From positions 1 to 64,000 of the forward strand of contig CAZAXY010000001.1 in NCBI GenBank assembly GCA_964489125.1: 64,000 nt of DNA, given 5' to 3'. Source of the stretch: GYS-P2D sp964489125. GTDB taxonomy: Bacteria; Bacteroidota; Bacteroidia; Chitinophagales; Saprospiraceae. Position 1 is the stretch's first letter. Every line of letters starts with the position of its first letter. The notes beneath the pieces were generated by a model. It had not been told where the DNA came from. It ran no database searches and worked only from the letters and a program-made list of their open reading frames with translations. Positions 35,003 through 43,126 of the stretch are shown here, one piece after another. A program made the translations under genes and the position numbers.

Positions 35003-35857
35003 ATGCCACTTAATATCGCGATTCAGAAAAAGGGAAGACTGTTCGAAGAGTCAATAAATCTGCTAAAAGAAGCAGGCCTAAAGATTGATAACTCAAAAGA
35101 TCAGCTGAAGGCGAAGGTGCGAGGATTTGATGCAGAAGTCATGTTTTTGCGCAATTCGGATATTCCTAAATACCTTGAAGATGGTGTAGTAGATTTGGCT
35201 ATCATCGGAGAGAACACAATTGTTGAAAAAGGGGCTTCAGTCGATGTTATCCAGCATCTCGGATTTAGTCGATGTCGACTTTCGATAGCAACACCAAAGA
35301 GCAGTTCATATGAAGGCCTTCAATCTCTCAATGGCAGTAAGATTGCGACATCCTATCCTAACACTCTAAGGGCATATCTCAATGAGAATAACGTTAACGC
35401 AGAGATTCACTTGATAAGTGGATCTGTTGAGATTGCCCCCAATATTGGCTTGGCAGACGCCATATGTGATTTAGTTAGTTCGGGAAGCACCTTGTTCAAA
35501 AATGGCCTTGAAGAACAAGAGATTATCCAGAAATCGGAGGCTTGTATAGCTGTTAATAAACAACTAAGCAAGATCAAACTTGCACAGATTGATGAATTAC
35601 TCTTTAGAATTCAATCTGTGTTGAGAGGGCGCAACAATCGCTATATCTTGATGAATGTACCTAATGAGAGCATCGACGCCGTAAGCAAGATCCTTCCAGT
35701 GTTGAAGAGTCCGACGGTATTACCATTAGTAGAGGAGGGGTGGAGTTCATTGCATTCTGTCATAAGCGAAGATGACTTCTGGTCGGTGATCCAAGAATTA
35801 AAATCATTGGGAGCCGAGGGAATCCTTGTTGTTCCTATTGAAAAAATGGTCGTCTGA
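35003..35857 (+). CDS. hisG: ATP phosphoribosyltransferase, long form
   Basis: First enzyme of histidine synthesis, joining ATP and PRPP. The 284-residue protein is the long HisG form: a catalytic two-lobed part beginning LNIAIQKKGRLFEES, including GENTIVEK and DLVSSGSTLFKNGL, and a C-terminal ACT-like regulatory domain (about 210-284) that binds histidine for feedback. The start ATG is 22 nt after the attenuator's T-run. hisD begins on the last base of its stop (TGATG), so translation is coupled. Confidence 0.97.
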   Translation: MPLNIAIQKKGRLFEESINLLKEAGLKIDNSKDQLKAKVRGFDAEVMFLRNSDIPKYLEDGVVDLAIIGENTIVEKGASVDVIQHLGFSRCRLSIATPKSSSYEGLQSLNGSKIATSYPNTLRAYLNENNVNAEIHLISGSVEIAPNIGLADAICDLVSSGSTLFKNGLEEQEIIQKSEACIAVNKQLSKIKLAQIDELLFRIQSVLRGRNNRYILMNVPNESIDAVSKILPVLKSPTVLPLVEEGWSSLHSVISEDDFWSVIQELKSLGAEGILVVPIEKMVV

Positions 35858-37158
35858 TGTCACTGAAGATTCCGATTTTATATAATCCTATTGGTGCAGA
35901 CAGGAAAGCTGCCTTGCAGCGACCGGCAAAACCTGCCAATGACCTTAAAGAAGTAGTTAGTACCGTATTTAATGCTGTAAAATCACAAGGCGATCAGGCA
36001 CTAATAGAATTCACAAGTCGATACGATGGAGTAAAACTGTCATCACTTAAAGTAGATCAGGCGACGATATCCATCGCAAAAGGTCAGTTAGGTATTGAGT
36101 TAAATGAATCTATTAATCAAGCTTATCATAACATTAAGGCTTTTCATGAGTCACAACAATTATCTGCTGATAAGATAGAGACAAGCCCAGGGGTCACATG
36201 TTGGAGAGAGGCTCGCAGTATAGAGGCGATTGGTTTATATATACCTGGAGGAACAGCACCTTTGTTAAGTACGGCTCTTATGCTAGGGGTCCCAGCTCAA
36301 ATTGCGGGTTGTGAACGAGTCATTTTATGTAGCCCTCCTAATAAATCTGGGCACTTACATCCGGCGATCATCTATGCCGCCTCCTTATGTGGTATTGAAG
36401 AGATTTTTACAGTAGGTGGATCACAGGCAATAGCTGCCATGACCATAGGTACGGAGACGATCCCTCGTGTACATAAAATATTTGGCCCTGGAAATCAATA
36501 TGTCACGGCTGCCAAGATTATGGCTCAAGACTATCAAGTCGCCATCGATCTCCCAGCAGGACCCTCAGAAGTATTAGTGTATGCAGACTCCGAAGCCTCT
36601 CCTGATTACATTGCCGCTGATCTGTTGTCGCAGGCGGAACACGGTGTGGACAGTCAGGTGGTATTAGTTTCTACATCAGAAAGTATATTCAACAAGGTGC
36701 AAAAAAGTCTTGATTCACAATTATCAAGGCTCCCGAGGCAAGAGATTGCAGAGCAAGCTATGATAAACAGCAGTTTTGTATGTTTTGATGATATACAGCA
36801 GGCATTCGATTTTATCAATGACTATGCGCCAGAGCATCTGATTATCTTGAGCGATCACTATGAGTCTTATATCCCGCGAATTAAGAATGCTGGTTCCGTT
36901 TTCTTAGGTCATCATACTCCCGAAAGTGCTGGCGACTATGCCTCAGGAACTAATCATACGTTGCCCACTGCGGGGTATGCAAAGTCATATAGTGGCGTGT
37001 CATTAGATTCATTTGTTAAGAAGGTCACTTTTCAGCATATCACAGAATCAGGTCTGTTAAACTTAGGTCCACATATTGTAACTATGGCAGAAGCCGAGCA
37101 ATTAGAGGGGCACGCTAATGCTGTAACTGTTAGAATGAACGATATCAGAAAATCATGA
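35857..37158 (+). CDS. hisD: Histidinol dehydrogenase
   Basis: Carries out the last two oxidations of the pathway, histidinol to histidine, with NAD and a zinc ion. It has SIEAIGLYIPGGTAPLLSTALM, FTVGGSQAIAAM, the GPSEVLVYAD loop, the DYAPEHLI catalytic Glu/His pair and GDYASGTNHTLPT. Length 433 is normal. It overlaps hisG by one base and hisC by four, in a tight operon. Confidence 0.98.
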   Translation: MSLKIPILYNPIGADRKAALQRPAKPANDLKEVVSTVFNAVKSQGDQALIEFTSRYDGVKLSSLKVDQATISIAKGQLGIELNESINQAYHNIKAFHESQQLSADKIETSPGVTCWREARSIEAIGLYIPGGTAPLLSTALMLGVPAQIAGCERVILCSPPNKSGHLHPAIIYAASLCGIEEIFTVGGSQAIAAMTIGTETIPRVHKIFGPGNQYVTAAKIMAQDYQVAIDLPAGPSEVLVYADSEASPDYIAADLLSQAEHGVDSQVVLVSTSESIFNKVQKSLDSQLSRLPRQEIAEQAMINSSFVCFDDIQQAFDFINDYAPEHLIILSDHYESYIPRIKNAGSVFLGHHTPESAGDYASGTNHTLPTAGYAKSYSGVSLDSFVKKVTFQHITESGLLNLGPHIVTMAEAEQLEGHANAVTVRMNDIRKS

Positions 37159-38192
37159 TAGAGATCAACAAGCTCGTAAGACCTAATATTCTATCTCTAG
37201 TCCCATTTAGCTCTGCGCGTGCAGAGTTTGACGGTATAGCAGATGTACTATTAGATGCCAATGAAAATCCTTATGACAATGGCATCAATCGCTATCCTGA
37301 CCCATATCAGCGTAAACTTAAGGCGGCAATAAGTCAGTGGAAAGGAATCAACAGTGAGAACATATTCCTGGGCAATGGGAGTGACGAGATTATCGATTAC
37401 ATTATTAGAACTTTCTGCCGACCTGGTATAGATCGTATACGATACATCTATCCGAGTTTTGGTATGTATAAAGTCATGGCAGACATCAATGACATAGATA
37501 CACTTCAAATAGACCTCAATGCTAATTTTGAATTTGAGCTCAGTGATGCATTGGTGGATCAGACGGAGAAGGATAAGGTCTTATTTCTATGTAGTCCCAA
37601 TAACCCTACAGGTAATAGTTATAAACTCCAAAAACTACAAACTTGTATTGAGGGATTCAATGGCCTTGTAGTCATCGACGAGGCCTATATCGACTTTAGT
37701 TCAAGCCTATCATGCATATCATTAGTTAATAAGTATGAAAATCTGATTGTTCTCCAGACCTTCTCTAAAGCATTAGGTGCAGCTGGATTACGTATAGGTA
37801 TGGCATTTGCAAATACTGAAATCCTTCGGTATATGACTAAGGTCAAAGCACCTTACAATATTGGATCACAGACTCAAGAGAGGGCCTTGGCAGTACTTGA
37901 TGACTTGGAACACATCACACGAGAGAATAACAGTATAATTGCCGAACGTGACAAGCTCAGCGAGGAATTAAAAGGATTGTCAATAGTTCATCTTGTGCAT
38001 GCTTCTGATGCTAACTTTTTGTTAGTTAAGTTTGATAATCCTATGCAGGTTATGGCATATCTAAGAGAACGAAAGATAATAGTAAGAGATCGCTCTAATC
38101 TTCCTCATTGTAAGGGATGCCTTAGGATTACCGTAGGGACGGCAAGTGAAAACCAGAGAGTGGTAGAAACACTTAGAAATTACAGCTCATGA
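37155..38192 (+). CDS. hisC: Histidinol-phosphate aminotransferase
   Basis: Pyridoxal-phosphate enzyme that transaminates imidazole acetol phosphate with glutamate. It has the LDANENPYDN N-terminal contact, NIFLGNGSDEIID, CSPNNPTGNSY, VVIDEAYIDF and the Schiff-base lysine in TFSKALGAAGLRIG. Length 345 is normal. Four-bp overlaps on both sides with hisD and hisB. Confidence 0.97.
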   Translation: MIEINKLVRPNILSLVPFSSARAEFDGIADVLLDANENPYDNGINRYPDPYQRKLKAAISQWKGINSENIFLGNGSDEIIDYIIRTFCRPGIDRIRYIYPSFGMYKVMADINDIDTLQIDLNANFEFELSDALVDQTEKDKVLFLCSPNNPTGNSYKLQKLQTCIEGFNGLVVIDEAYIDFSSSLSCISLVNKYENLIVLQTFSKALGAAGLRIGMAFANTEILRYMTKVKAPYNIGSQTQERALAVLDDLEHITRENNSIIAERDKLSEELKGLSIVHLVHASDANFLLVKFDNPMQVMAYLRERKIIVRDRSNLPHCKGCLRITVGTASENQRVVETLRNYSS

Positions 38193-39313
38193 AAAAAGTA
38201 CTCTTTATTGACAGAGATGGAACACTCATACGTGAGCCCCAGACAGACTATCAAGTCGATACACTTGAAAAGTTTTCGTTCTACCCTGGTGTGATTAAGT
38301 ACTTAATTAGAATAGTACAAGAATTGGACTATGTTCTTGTAATGATCACCAATCAAGACGGCTTGGGTACGGATTCGTATCCAGAAGAAACTTTCTGGCC
38401 ATATCAAGAACTAACTGTACAAACTCTAAGTGGGGAGGGCATTCGATTTGAAGATATTTACATAGACCGTAGTTTCGAAAAGGATGGATCTCCATATCGC
38501 AAACCGGGCACAGCTATGTTAACAAAGTATATAGAAAGCCCATACGATATGTCTCAATCATTTGTAATAGGAGATCGCTGGAGTGACATTCAATTGGCTA
38601 AGAACTTGGGTGCTAAAGGACTATTCATCAATGAATATGATGGTAAGAATGTAATGGCCCCTGGTGAGCTCGCTAGCTCCACTGCCTTAATCACAGATAG
38701 TTGGAGTGATGTATATAACTTCCTGAAAAAACAGGATCGGCAGAGTCATATGTTCAGGGCCACTAAAGAAACCAATATTGCGGTTCACCTTAACTTGGAT
38801 GGCAGTGGGGAGTCAATGATCAGTACAGGTCTGAATTTCTTTGATCATATGCTTGATCAAATTGCTAAGCACGGACAAATGGATCTTATCATTAATGCAA
38901 AAGGAGATCTCGAAATAGATGAACACCATACGATAGAGGACACTGCCATAGCATTGGGTCAAGCCTTTAAAGAAGCTCTTGGTAAAAAGGTAGGAATTCA
39001 GAGATATGGATTTGCCCTTCCGATGGATGATTGTCTAGCACAAGTAGCCCTAGACTTTGGCGGAAGGCCATGGATTGAATGGGCTGTCATTTTAGAGCGG
39101 GAGTATGTCGGAGATATGCCAACAGAGATGGTATATCACTTCTTCAAGTCCTTCTCTGATCATGCGGATTGCAATCTGAATATCAAGGTAGAGGGAGACA
39201 ACGAACATCATAAAATTGAATCGATATTTAAAGCATTTGCTCGAGCTATACGAATGGGCAAAGCCATAGATAAACTGAGTGATGAAATGCCATCGACTAA
39301 AGGGGTTATATGA
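38189..39313 (+). CDS. hisB: Bifunctional histidinol-phosphatase / imidazoleglycerol-phosphate dehydratase
   Basis: Two enzymes in one chain of 374 residues. The N-terminal HAD phosphatase (about 1-175) has FIDRDGTLI (Asp8 and Asp10), TNQDGLG and a later IGDRWSDIQLAKNLG. The C-terminal dehydratase (about 185-374) has the metal sites DGSGESMIST...FFDHMLDQIAKHG and DEHHTIEDTAIALGQA. The fusion is the same arrangement as in E. coli HisB and is common in Bacteroidota. Four-bp overlaps with hisC and hisH. Confidence 0.97.
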   Translation: MKKVLFIDRDGTLIREPQTDYQVDTLEKFSFYPGVIKYLIRIVQELDYVLVMITNQDGLGTDSYPEETFWPYQELTVQTLSGEGIRFEDIYIDRSFEKDGSPYRKPGTAMLTKYIESPYDMSQSFVIGDRWSDIQLAKNLGAKGLFINEYDGKNVMAPGELASSTALITDSWSDVYNFLKKQDRQSHMFRATKETNIAVHLNLDGSGESMISTGLNFFDHMLDQIAKHGQMDLIINAKGDLEIDEHHTIEDTAIALGQAFKEALGKKVGIQRYGFALPMDDCLAQVALDFGGRPWIEWAVILEREYVGDMPTEMVYHFFKSFSDHADCNLNIKVEGDNEHHKIESIFKAFARAIRMGKAIDKLSDEMPSTKGVI

Positions 39314-39906
39314 TAGCGTTAATAGATTATGATGCCGGAAATATCTGCAGTGTGATGAATGCACTGGATAGATTAGATGTACATTATCTACTCACTAGCG
39401 ATAGCGATGAGATACGCTCTGCTGACAAGGTAATATTTCCAGGTGTAGGGCATGCTGGTGCTGCCATGAGCAATCTTATCGAAAAAGGATTAGATCATGT
39501 CATCAAGGAGCTAACACAGCCAGTATTAGGAATCTGTGTAGGTATGCAGCTCCTCTGCGCACATTCAGAAGAAGGGGACACTGCTTGTCTGAATATAATT
39601 CCAGCCCGGGTTAAACGATTTAGCGTTGATCTCGATCTAAAAGTGCCTCACATGGGTTGGAATGAACTGGATAAGAATAACTCAGATCATGTACTCCTAC
39701 AAGATATAAACAACAATGACTTTGTATATTTCGTACACAGTTACTATGTAGAGAACAATCAATACAGTATCGCATCAGCCAAATATGGAATAGAGATATG
39801 TGCTGCAGTCCATAAAGAAAACTTCTACGGCATTCAGTTTCATGCCGAGAAAAGTGGTGTCGTAGGAGAACAGATTTTAGCAAACTTCATTAAGAAGATC
39901 ATATGA
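39310..39906 (+). CDS. hisH: Imidazole glycerol phosphate synthase, glutaminase subunit
   Basis: Class I glutamine amidotransferase that supplies ammonia to HisF. The nucleophile is Cys76 in LGICVGMQLL. The catalytic His and Glu are in IQFHAEKSG, where the usual Pro between them is Ala. The 198-residue length is normal. Four-bp overlaps with hisB and hisA. Confidence 0.95.
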   Translation: MIALIDYDAGNICSVMNALDRLDVHYLLTSDSDEIRSADKVIFPGVGHAGAAMSNLIEKGLDHVIKELTQPVLGICVGMQLLCAHSEEGDTACLNIIPARVKRFSVDLDLKVPHMGWNELDKNNSDHVLLQDINNNDFVYFVHSYYVENNQYSIASAKYGIEICAAVHKENFYGIQFHAEKSGVVGEQILANFIKKII

Positions 39907-40628
39907 AAATCATACCGGCGATAGATATCATCGATGGCAAGTGTGTCAGATTAACACAAGGTGATTACAACCAAAAGAAAATCTACGATCAAAGCCCTCT
40001 TGATGTGGCAACAGACCTGGTAGACAAAGGGATTAACTACCTGCATATGGTTGATTTAGATGGTGCGAAGTCAAGTTCTCCTAAGAACCTATATACGCTC
40101 AATCAGGTGGCATTGGAGACAGACCTTAAGATTGATTTCGGTGGCGGTATTAAGAGTGAAGACTCGTTAATACAGGCTTTTAGATCAGGAGCGAACCAAG
40201 TTAATATCGGTAGCCTTGCTATAAGGAATCCACTACTAGTGAAGTTTTGGATTATGAAGTACGGCTCTGACAAGATTATCCTGAGTGCTGATGTGAAAGA
40301 AGGCCGCATAGCCGTCAATGGATGGCAGGAGAAAACTGAAATTGAGCTCTTTGATTTTATCAATGACTTCTCCGATGATGGTGCCGTAAATTTTGTGTGT
40401 ACCGATATCAGCAAAGACGGGATGATGCAAGGATCGTCTGTAGAACTCTATGATAAAATTCTTGACAACTTCCCTAATATAAAACTGACGGCAAGTGGTG
40501 GTGTGTCAAGTATCAAGGAAATGATGACACTAAAGGAGATAGGGGTAGATGGAGTGATACTTGGCAAAGCTCTATATGAAGGGTTAGTCGACCTCGAAGA
40601 GGTAGTCAGAACATTTGATATTGTCTAG
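39903..40628 (+). CDS. hisA: ProFAR isomerase (1-(5-phosphoribosyl)-5-[(5-phosphoribosylamino)methylideneamino]imidazole-4-carboxamide isomerase)
   Basis: TIM-barrel isomerase, opening the ribose ring of ProFAR to PRFAR. It has the catalytic Asp in IPAIDIIDGKCVRL, the phosphate-binding DFGGGIKSED and ASGGVSSI, and the second-half Asp in VCTDISKDGMMQG. Length 241. Overlaps hisH by 4 bp, and hisF starts after 2 bp. Confidence 0.97.
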   Translation: MKIIPAIDIIDGKCVRLTQGDYNQKKIYDQSPLDVATDLVDKGINYLHMVDLDGAKSSSPKNLYTLNQVALETDLKIDFGGGIKSEDSLIQAFRSGANQVNIGSLAIRNPLLVKFWIMKYGSDKIILSADVKEGRIAVNGWQEKTEIELFDFINDFSDDGAVNFVCTDISKDGMMQGSSVELYDKILDNFPNIKLTASGGVSSIKEMMTLKEIGVDGVILGKALYEGLVDLEEVVRTFDIV

Positions 40629-40630
40629 AC

Positions 40631-41389
40631 ATGCCACTTACTAAACGTATCATACCTTGTCTCGACATCAAGAACGGCAGAACTGTCAAAGGTGTCAACT
40701 TTCTCGAGCTCAGAGATGCAGGAGATCCCATAGAGTTAGCCAGAAAATATGCGGAACAGGGTGCGGATGAACTTGTATTCTTAGATATTTCAGCTACTCA
40801 AGAGGAACGAGAGACCATCTATTCACTTGTCAAAGAGGTAGGTAAACAGATTAACATCCCATTTACTGTCGGAGGTGGAATAGCCTCAGCAGATAAGGTT
40901 AGCAAGATTCTCGCTAACGGCGCTGATAAAGTAAGCGTGAATAGTGCTGCGGTATATAACCCTCAGATAGTAAAGGAAATATCCGACACATTTGGTAGTC
41001 AGTGTATGGTCGTTGCAATAGATGCACGTCAAGTAGGTGATCGATGGATGCTTCATACTCATGGTGGTACAAAGCCTACTGAGATTGAATTATTTGATTG
41101 GGCACAACGGATGGAAGATTTAGGCGCGGGGGAGATATTATTTACCTCGATGGATCACGATGGCACCAAGTCGGGATTTGCTAATGAAGCATTAGCTAAG
41201 ATGAATGAGCTAGTCACCATACCTGTCATAGCATCTGGAGGAGCGGGATCTATGGATGACTTTTATGATACTTTTACCCTCGGAAATGCAGATGCAGGAT
41301 TAGCAGCGAGTATATTTCACTTCAATGAGATACCTATTCCTATGCTAAAGCAACATCTGGAAAATAGGGGTATTCCTATCAGGATATAA
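40631..41389 (+). CDS. hisF: Imidazole glycerol phosphate synthase, cyclase subunit
   Basis: TIM-barrel partner of HisH that uses ammonia to convert PRFAR to imidazole glycerol phosphate and AICAR. It has RIIPCLDIKNGRTVKG with the first catalytic Asp, FTVGGGIASADKVSKILANGADKVSVNS, FTSMDHDGTKSGF with the second Asp, and VIASGGAGS. Length 252 is normal. Confidence 0.98.
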   Translation: MPLTKRIIPCLDIKNGRTVKGVNFLELRDAGDPIELARKYAEQGADELVFLDISATQEERETIYSLVKEVGKQINIPFTVGGGIASADKVSKILANGADKVSVNSAAVYNPQIVKEISDTFGSQCMVVAIDARQVGDRWMLHTHGGTKPTEIELFDWAQRMEDLGAGEILFTSMDHDGTKSGFANEALAKMNELVTIPVIASGGAGSMDDFYDTFTLGNADAGLAASIFHFNEIPIPMLKQHLENRGIPIRI

Positions 41390-41411
41390 ATCACACAATT
41401 TTAGAATAATA

Positions 41412-42002
41412 ATGATCTTCGACAAACATAGTGGCTTAATACCAGCAATAGTGCAGGATGTAATGACTAATAAAGTCTTAATGCTGGGTTATATGAATCA
41501 AGAAGCCTTTGACATCACTATTAATACTGGCAAGGTTACATTTTGGAGTAGATCTCAAAATAAAATCTGGACAAAAGGAGAAACAAGTGGGAACTATCTA
41601 ACCCTAAAAAAGTGGTCTATTGATTGTGATGAAGACACCTTATTAATTAAAGCCATACCTAAAGGCCCTATATGCCATACTGGAAGTGATACCTGCTGGA
41701 ATGAATCAAATTGCACTAGCAATACAAACTTCATAGATTATCTCGAGGATGTCATTAATAGTCGGTATAAGGATCGATCTGAAAAGTCTTATACATCGTC
41801 ATTGTTTGAAAAAGGAACTAATAAGATTGCTCAGAAAGTAGGAGAGGAGGCTGTAGAATTAGTAATTGAGTCTAAGGACAAGAATGATGAATTATTCTTG
41901 GCTGAGGCGGCAGATTTACTGTTTCATTACTTAGTATTGCTCAGAGATCGTAACATGGACCTATCTGATGTTATTAAAATTCTTAAAAAGCGCCATCAAT
42001 AA
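41412..42002 (+). CDS. hisI: Bifunctional phosphoribosyl-AMP cyclohydrolase / phosphoribosyl-ATP pyrophosphohydrolase
   Basis: Steps two and three of the pathway on one chain (HisIE). The N-terminal cyclohydrolase (about 1-105) has VLMLGYMNQEA, TFWSRSQNKIWTKGETSGN and the zinc cysteines near DCDEDTLLIKA and GPICHTGSDTCW. The C-terminal pyrophosphohydrolase (about 108-196) has KIAQKVGEEAVELVIESK and EAADLLFHYLVLL. Length 196. The gap to hisF is 22 bp, the largest inside the operon, and pxpA follows after 9 bp. Confidence 0.96.
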   Translation: MIFDKHSGLIPAIVQDVMTNKVLMLGYMNQEAFDITINTGKVTFWSRSQNKIWTKGETSGNYLTLKKWSIDCDEDTLLIKAIPKGPICHTGSDTCWNESNCTSNTNFIDYLEDVINSRYKDRSEKSYTSSLFEKGTNKIAQKVGEEAVELVIESKDKNDELFLAEAADLLFHYLVLLRDRNMDLSDVIKILKKRHQ

Positions 42003-42011
42003 AGGATAACT

Positions 42012-42734
42012 ATGAAGATTGATCTGAACTGTGACATGGGTGAAAGCTTCGGCAATTATTCTATAGGACAAGATCACTTATTGATGCCATACCTCAGCTC
42101 TTGCAATATTGCATGTGGTTTTCATGGGGGAGATGCTTATCATATTGAGCGAACTATAGATGCAGCGCTAGAACATGAATTGCGGATCGGCGCACATCCG
42201 TCATATCCAGATCTACAGGGATTTGGGAGACGTAAGATGTATGTTCCTCATCACGAGCTTACTTCTCTTATTAAATATCAGGTCAGTGCTCTAAAAGGCT
42301 TGGTAGAGTCTAAAGGAGGAACACTCGCCTATGTCAAACCTCATGGGGCACTCTATAACTCTATTGCTCAAGATCAAGAGGAGGCAGCAGCTGTAATAAG
42401 AGGAATTCAATCTATAGATAAATCTCTTATGATTATGGCCTTGGCAGATGCCCCGATCATAAAGGTAGCAGAAAGTTTAGGGATCGGCATAATTAAAGAA
42501 GGGTTTGCAGATCGCCGTTATGAACACAATACAAAGTTGCAATCACGCTCGATTCCTGGTTCCGTATATCATGATGCTCGGGTCGCTATACAACAGGTAC
42601 GCATATTAGCACAAGATCAGATGGTTACTTGGGCTGATGGCACGTCACATGCACTCCATGTGGAGTCAATTTGTATCCATGGAGATAATCCTGTGGCCTT
42701 AGCAATTGCCAAAGGTGCAAGAGATGTGATTTAG
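42012..42734 (+). CDS. pxpA: 5-oxoprolinase subunit A (LamB/YcsF family)
   Basis: A 240-residue member of the LamB/YcsF family, now known as PxpA, which with PxpB and PxpC hydrolyses 5-oxoproline to glutamate using ATP. It begins with the signature IDLNCDMGESFGNY and has NIACGFHGGD, IGAHPSYPDLQGFGRR and YVKPHGALYN. It is 9 bp downstream of hisI on the same strand, so it is probably read from the histidine transcript. Its partners pxpB and pxpC lie 7.5 kb away near the trp operon, not adjacent as in most genomes. Confidence 0.94.
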   Translation: MKIDLNCDMGESFGNYSIGQDHLLMPYLSSCNIACGFHGGDAYHIERTIDAALEHELRIGAHPSYPDLQGFGRRKMYVPHHELTSLIKYQVSALKGLVESKGGTLAYVKPHGALYNSIAQDQEEAAAVIRGIQSIDKSLMIMALADAPIIKVAESLGIGIIKEGFADRRYEHNTKLQSRSIPGSVYHDARVAIQQVRILAQDQMVTWADGTSHALHVESICIHGDNPVALAIAKGARDVI

Positions 42735-42740
42735 TCCGAT

Positions 42741-43124
42741 TTATTCTACTCTCGTCAAGAAAAATTTCAGGAATGCAAGACTCCCAAACATTGCTAATGA
42801 GATATAGCACATTGGTATACCGCCACTTGTTTTTGGACAAGTAGCAAAGTTGAACAGCTCGCCCATACTACCGTAGCTAGCTATTGCAAGAGCTGGCAGC
42901 ACTCCGAGCCAAAATATTCTTCTCTTATCTTTTAGGAAGCCCAGGTGTGATATGATAGCCAATGCAAAACAGCTAACGATGATATAACAGGCTGGAATAC
43001 CTAAAAGCTTAGGACACGCATTACCTGTTAACCACTCGACTCTAACAAGCCCATATGTGCCGTATAAGCCTACTAATGCAATTATCAGAATGGCTGAATA
43101 AAGCGATTGTTTCAATATGACCAT
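42741..43124 (-). CDS. Four-TM membrane protein with duplicated CPKxxGIPxCYI motif, function unknown
   Basis: A 127-residue protein with four hydrophobic segments (about 8-27, 45-63, 70-85 and 103-121). A motif occurs twice: ACPKLLGIPACYI near residue 35 and TCPKTSGGIPMCYI near residue 92. Each copy follows a TM segment and carries two cysteines, so the protein is an internal duplication of a two-helix unit with four conserved-looking Cys. The pattern suggests a redox or metal role, but I do not recognise a characterised family. It lies 2 bp after the large exported hydrolase-like gene, on the same strand. Confidence 0.65.
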   Translation of the reverse strand: MVILKQSLYSAILIIALVGLYGTYGLVRVEWLTGNACPKLLGIPACYIIVSCFALAIISHLGFLKDKRRIFWLGVLPALAIASYGSMGELFNFATCPKTSGGIPMCYISLAMFGSLAFLKFFLTRVE

Positions 43125-43126
43125 AT

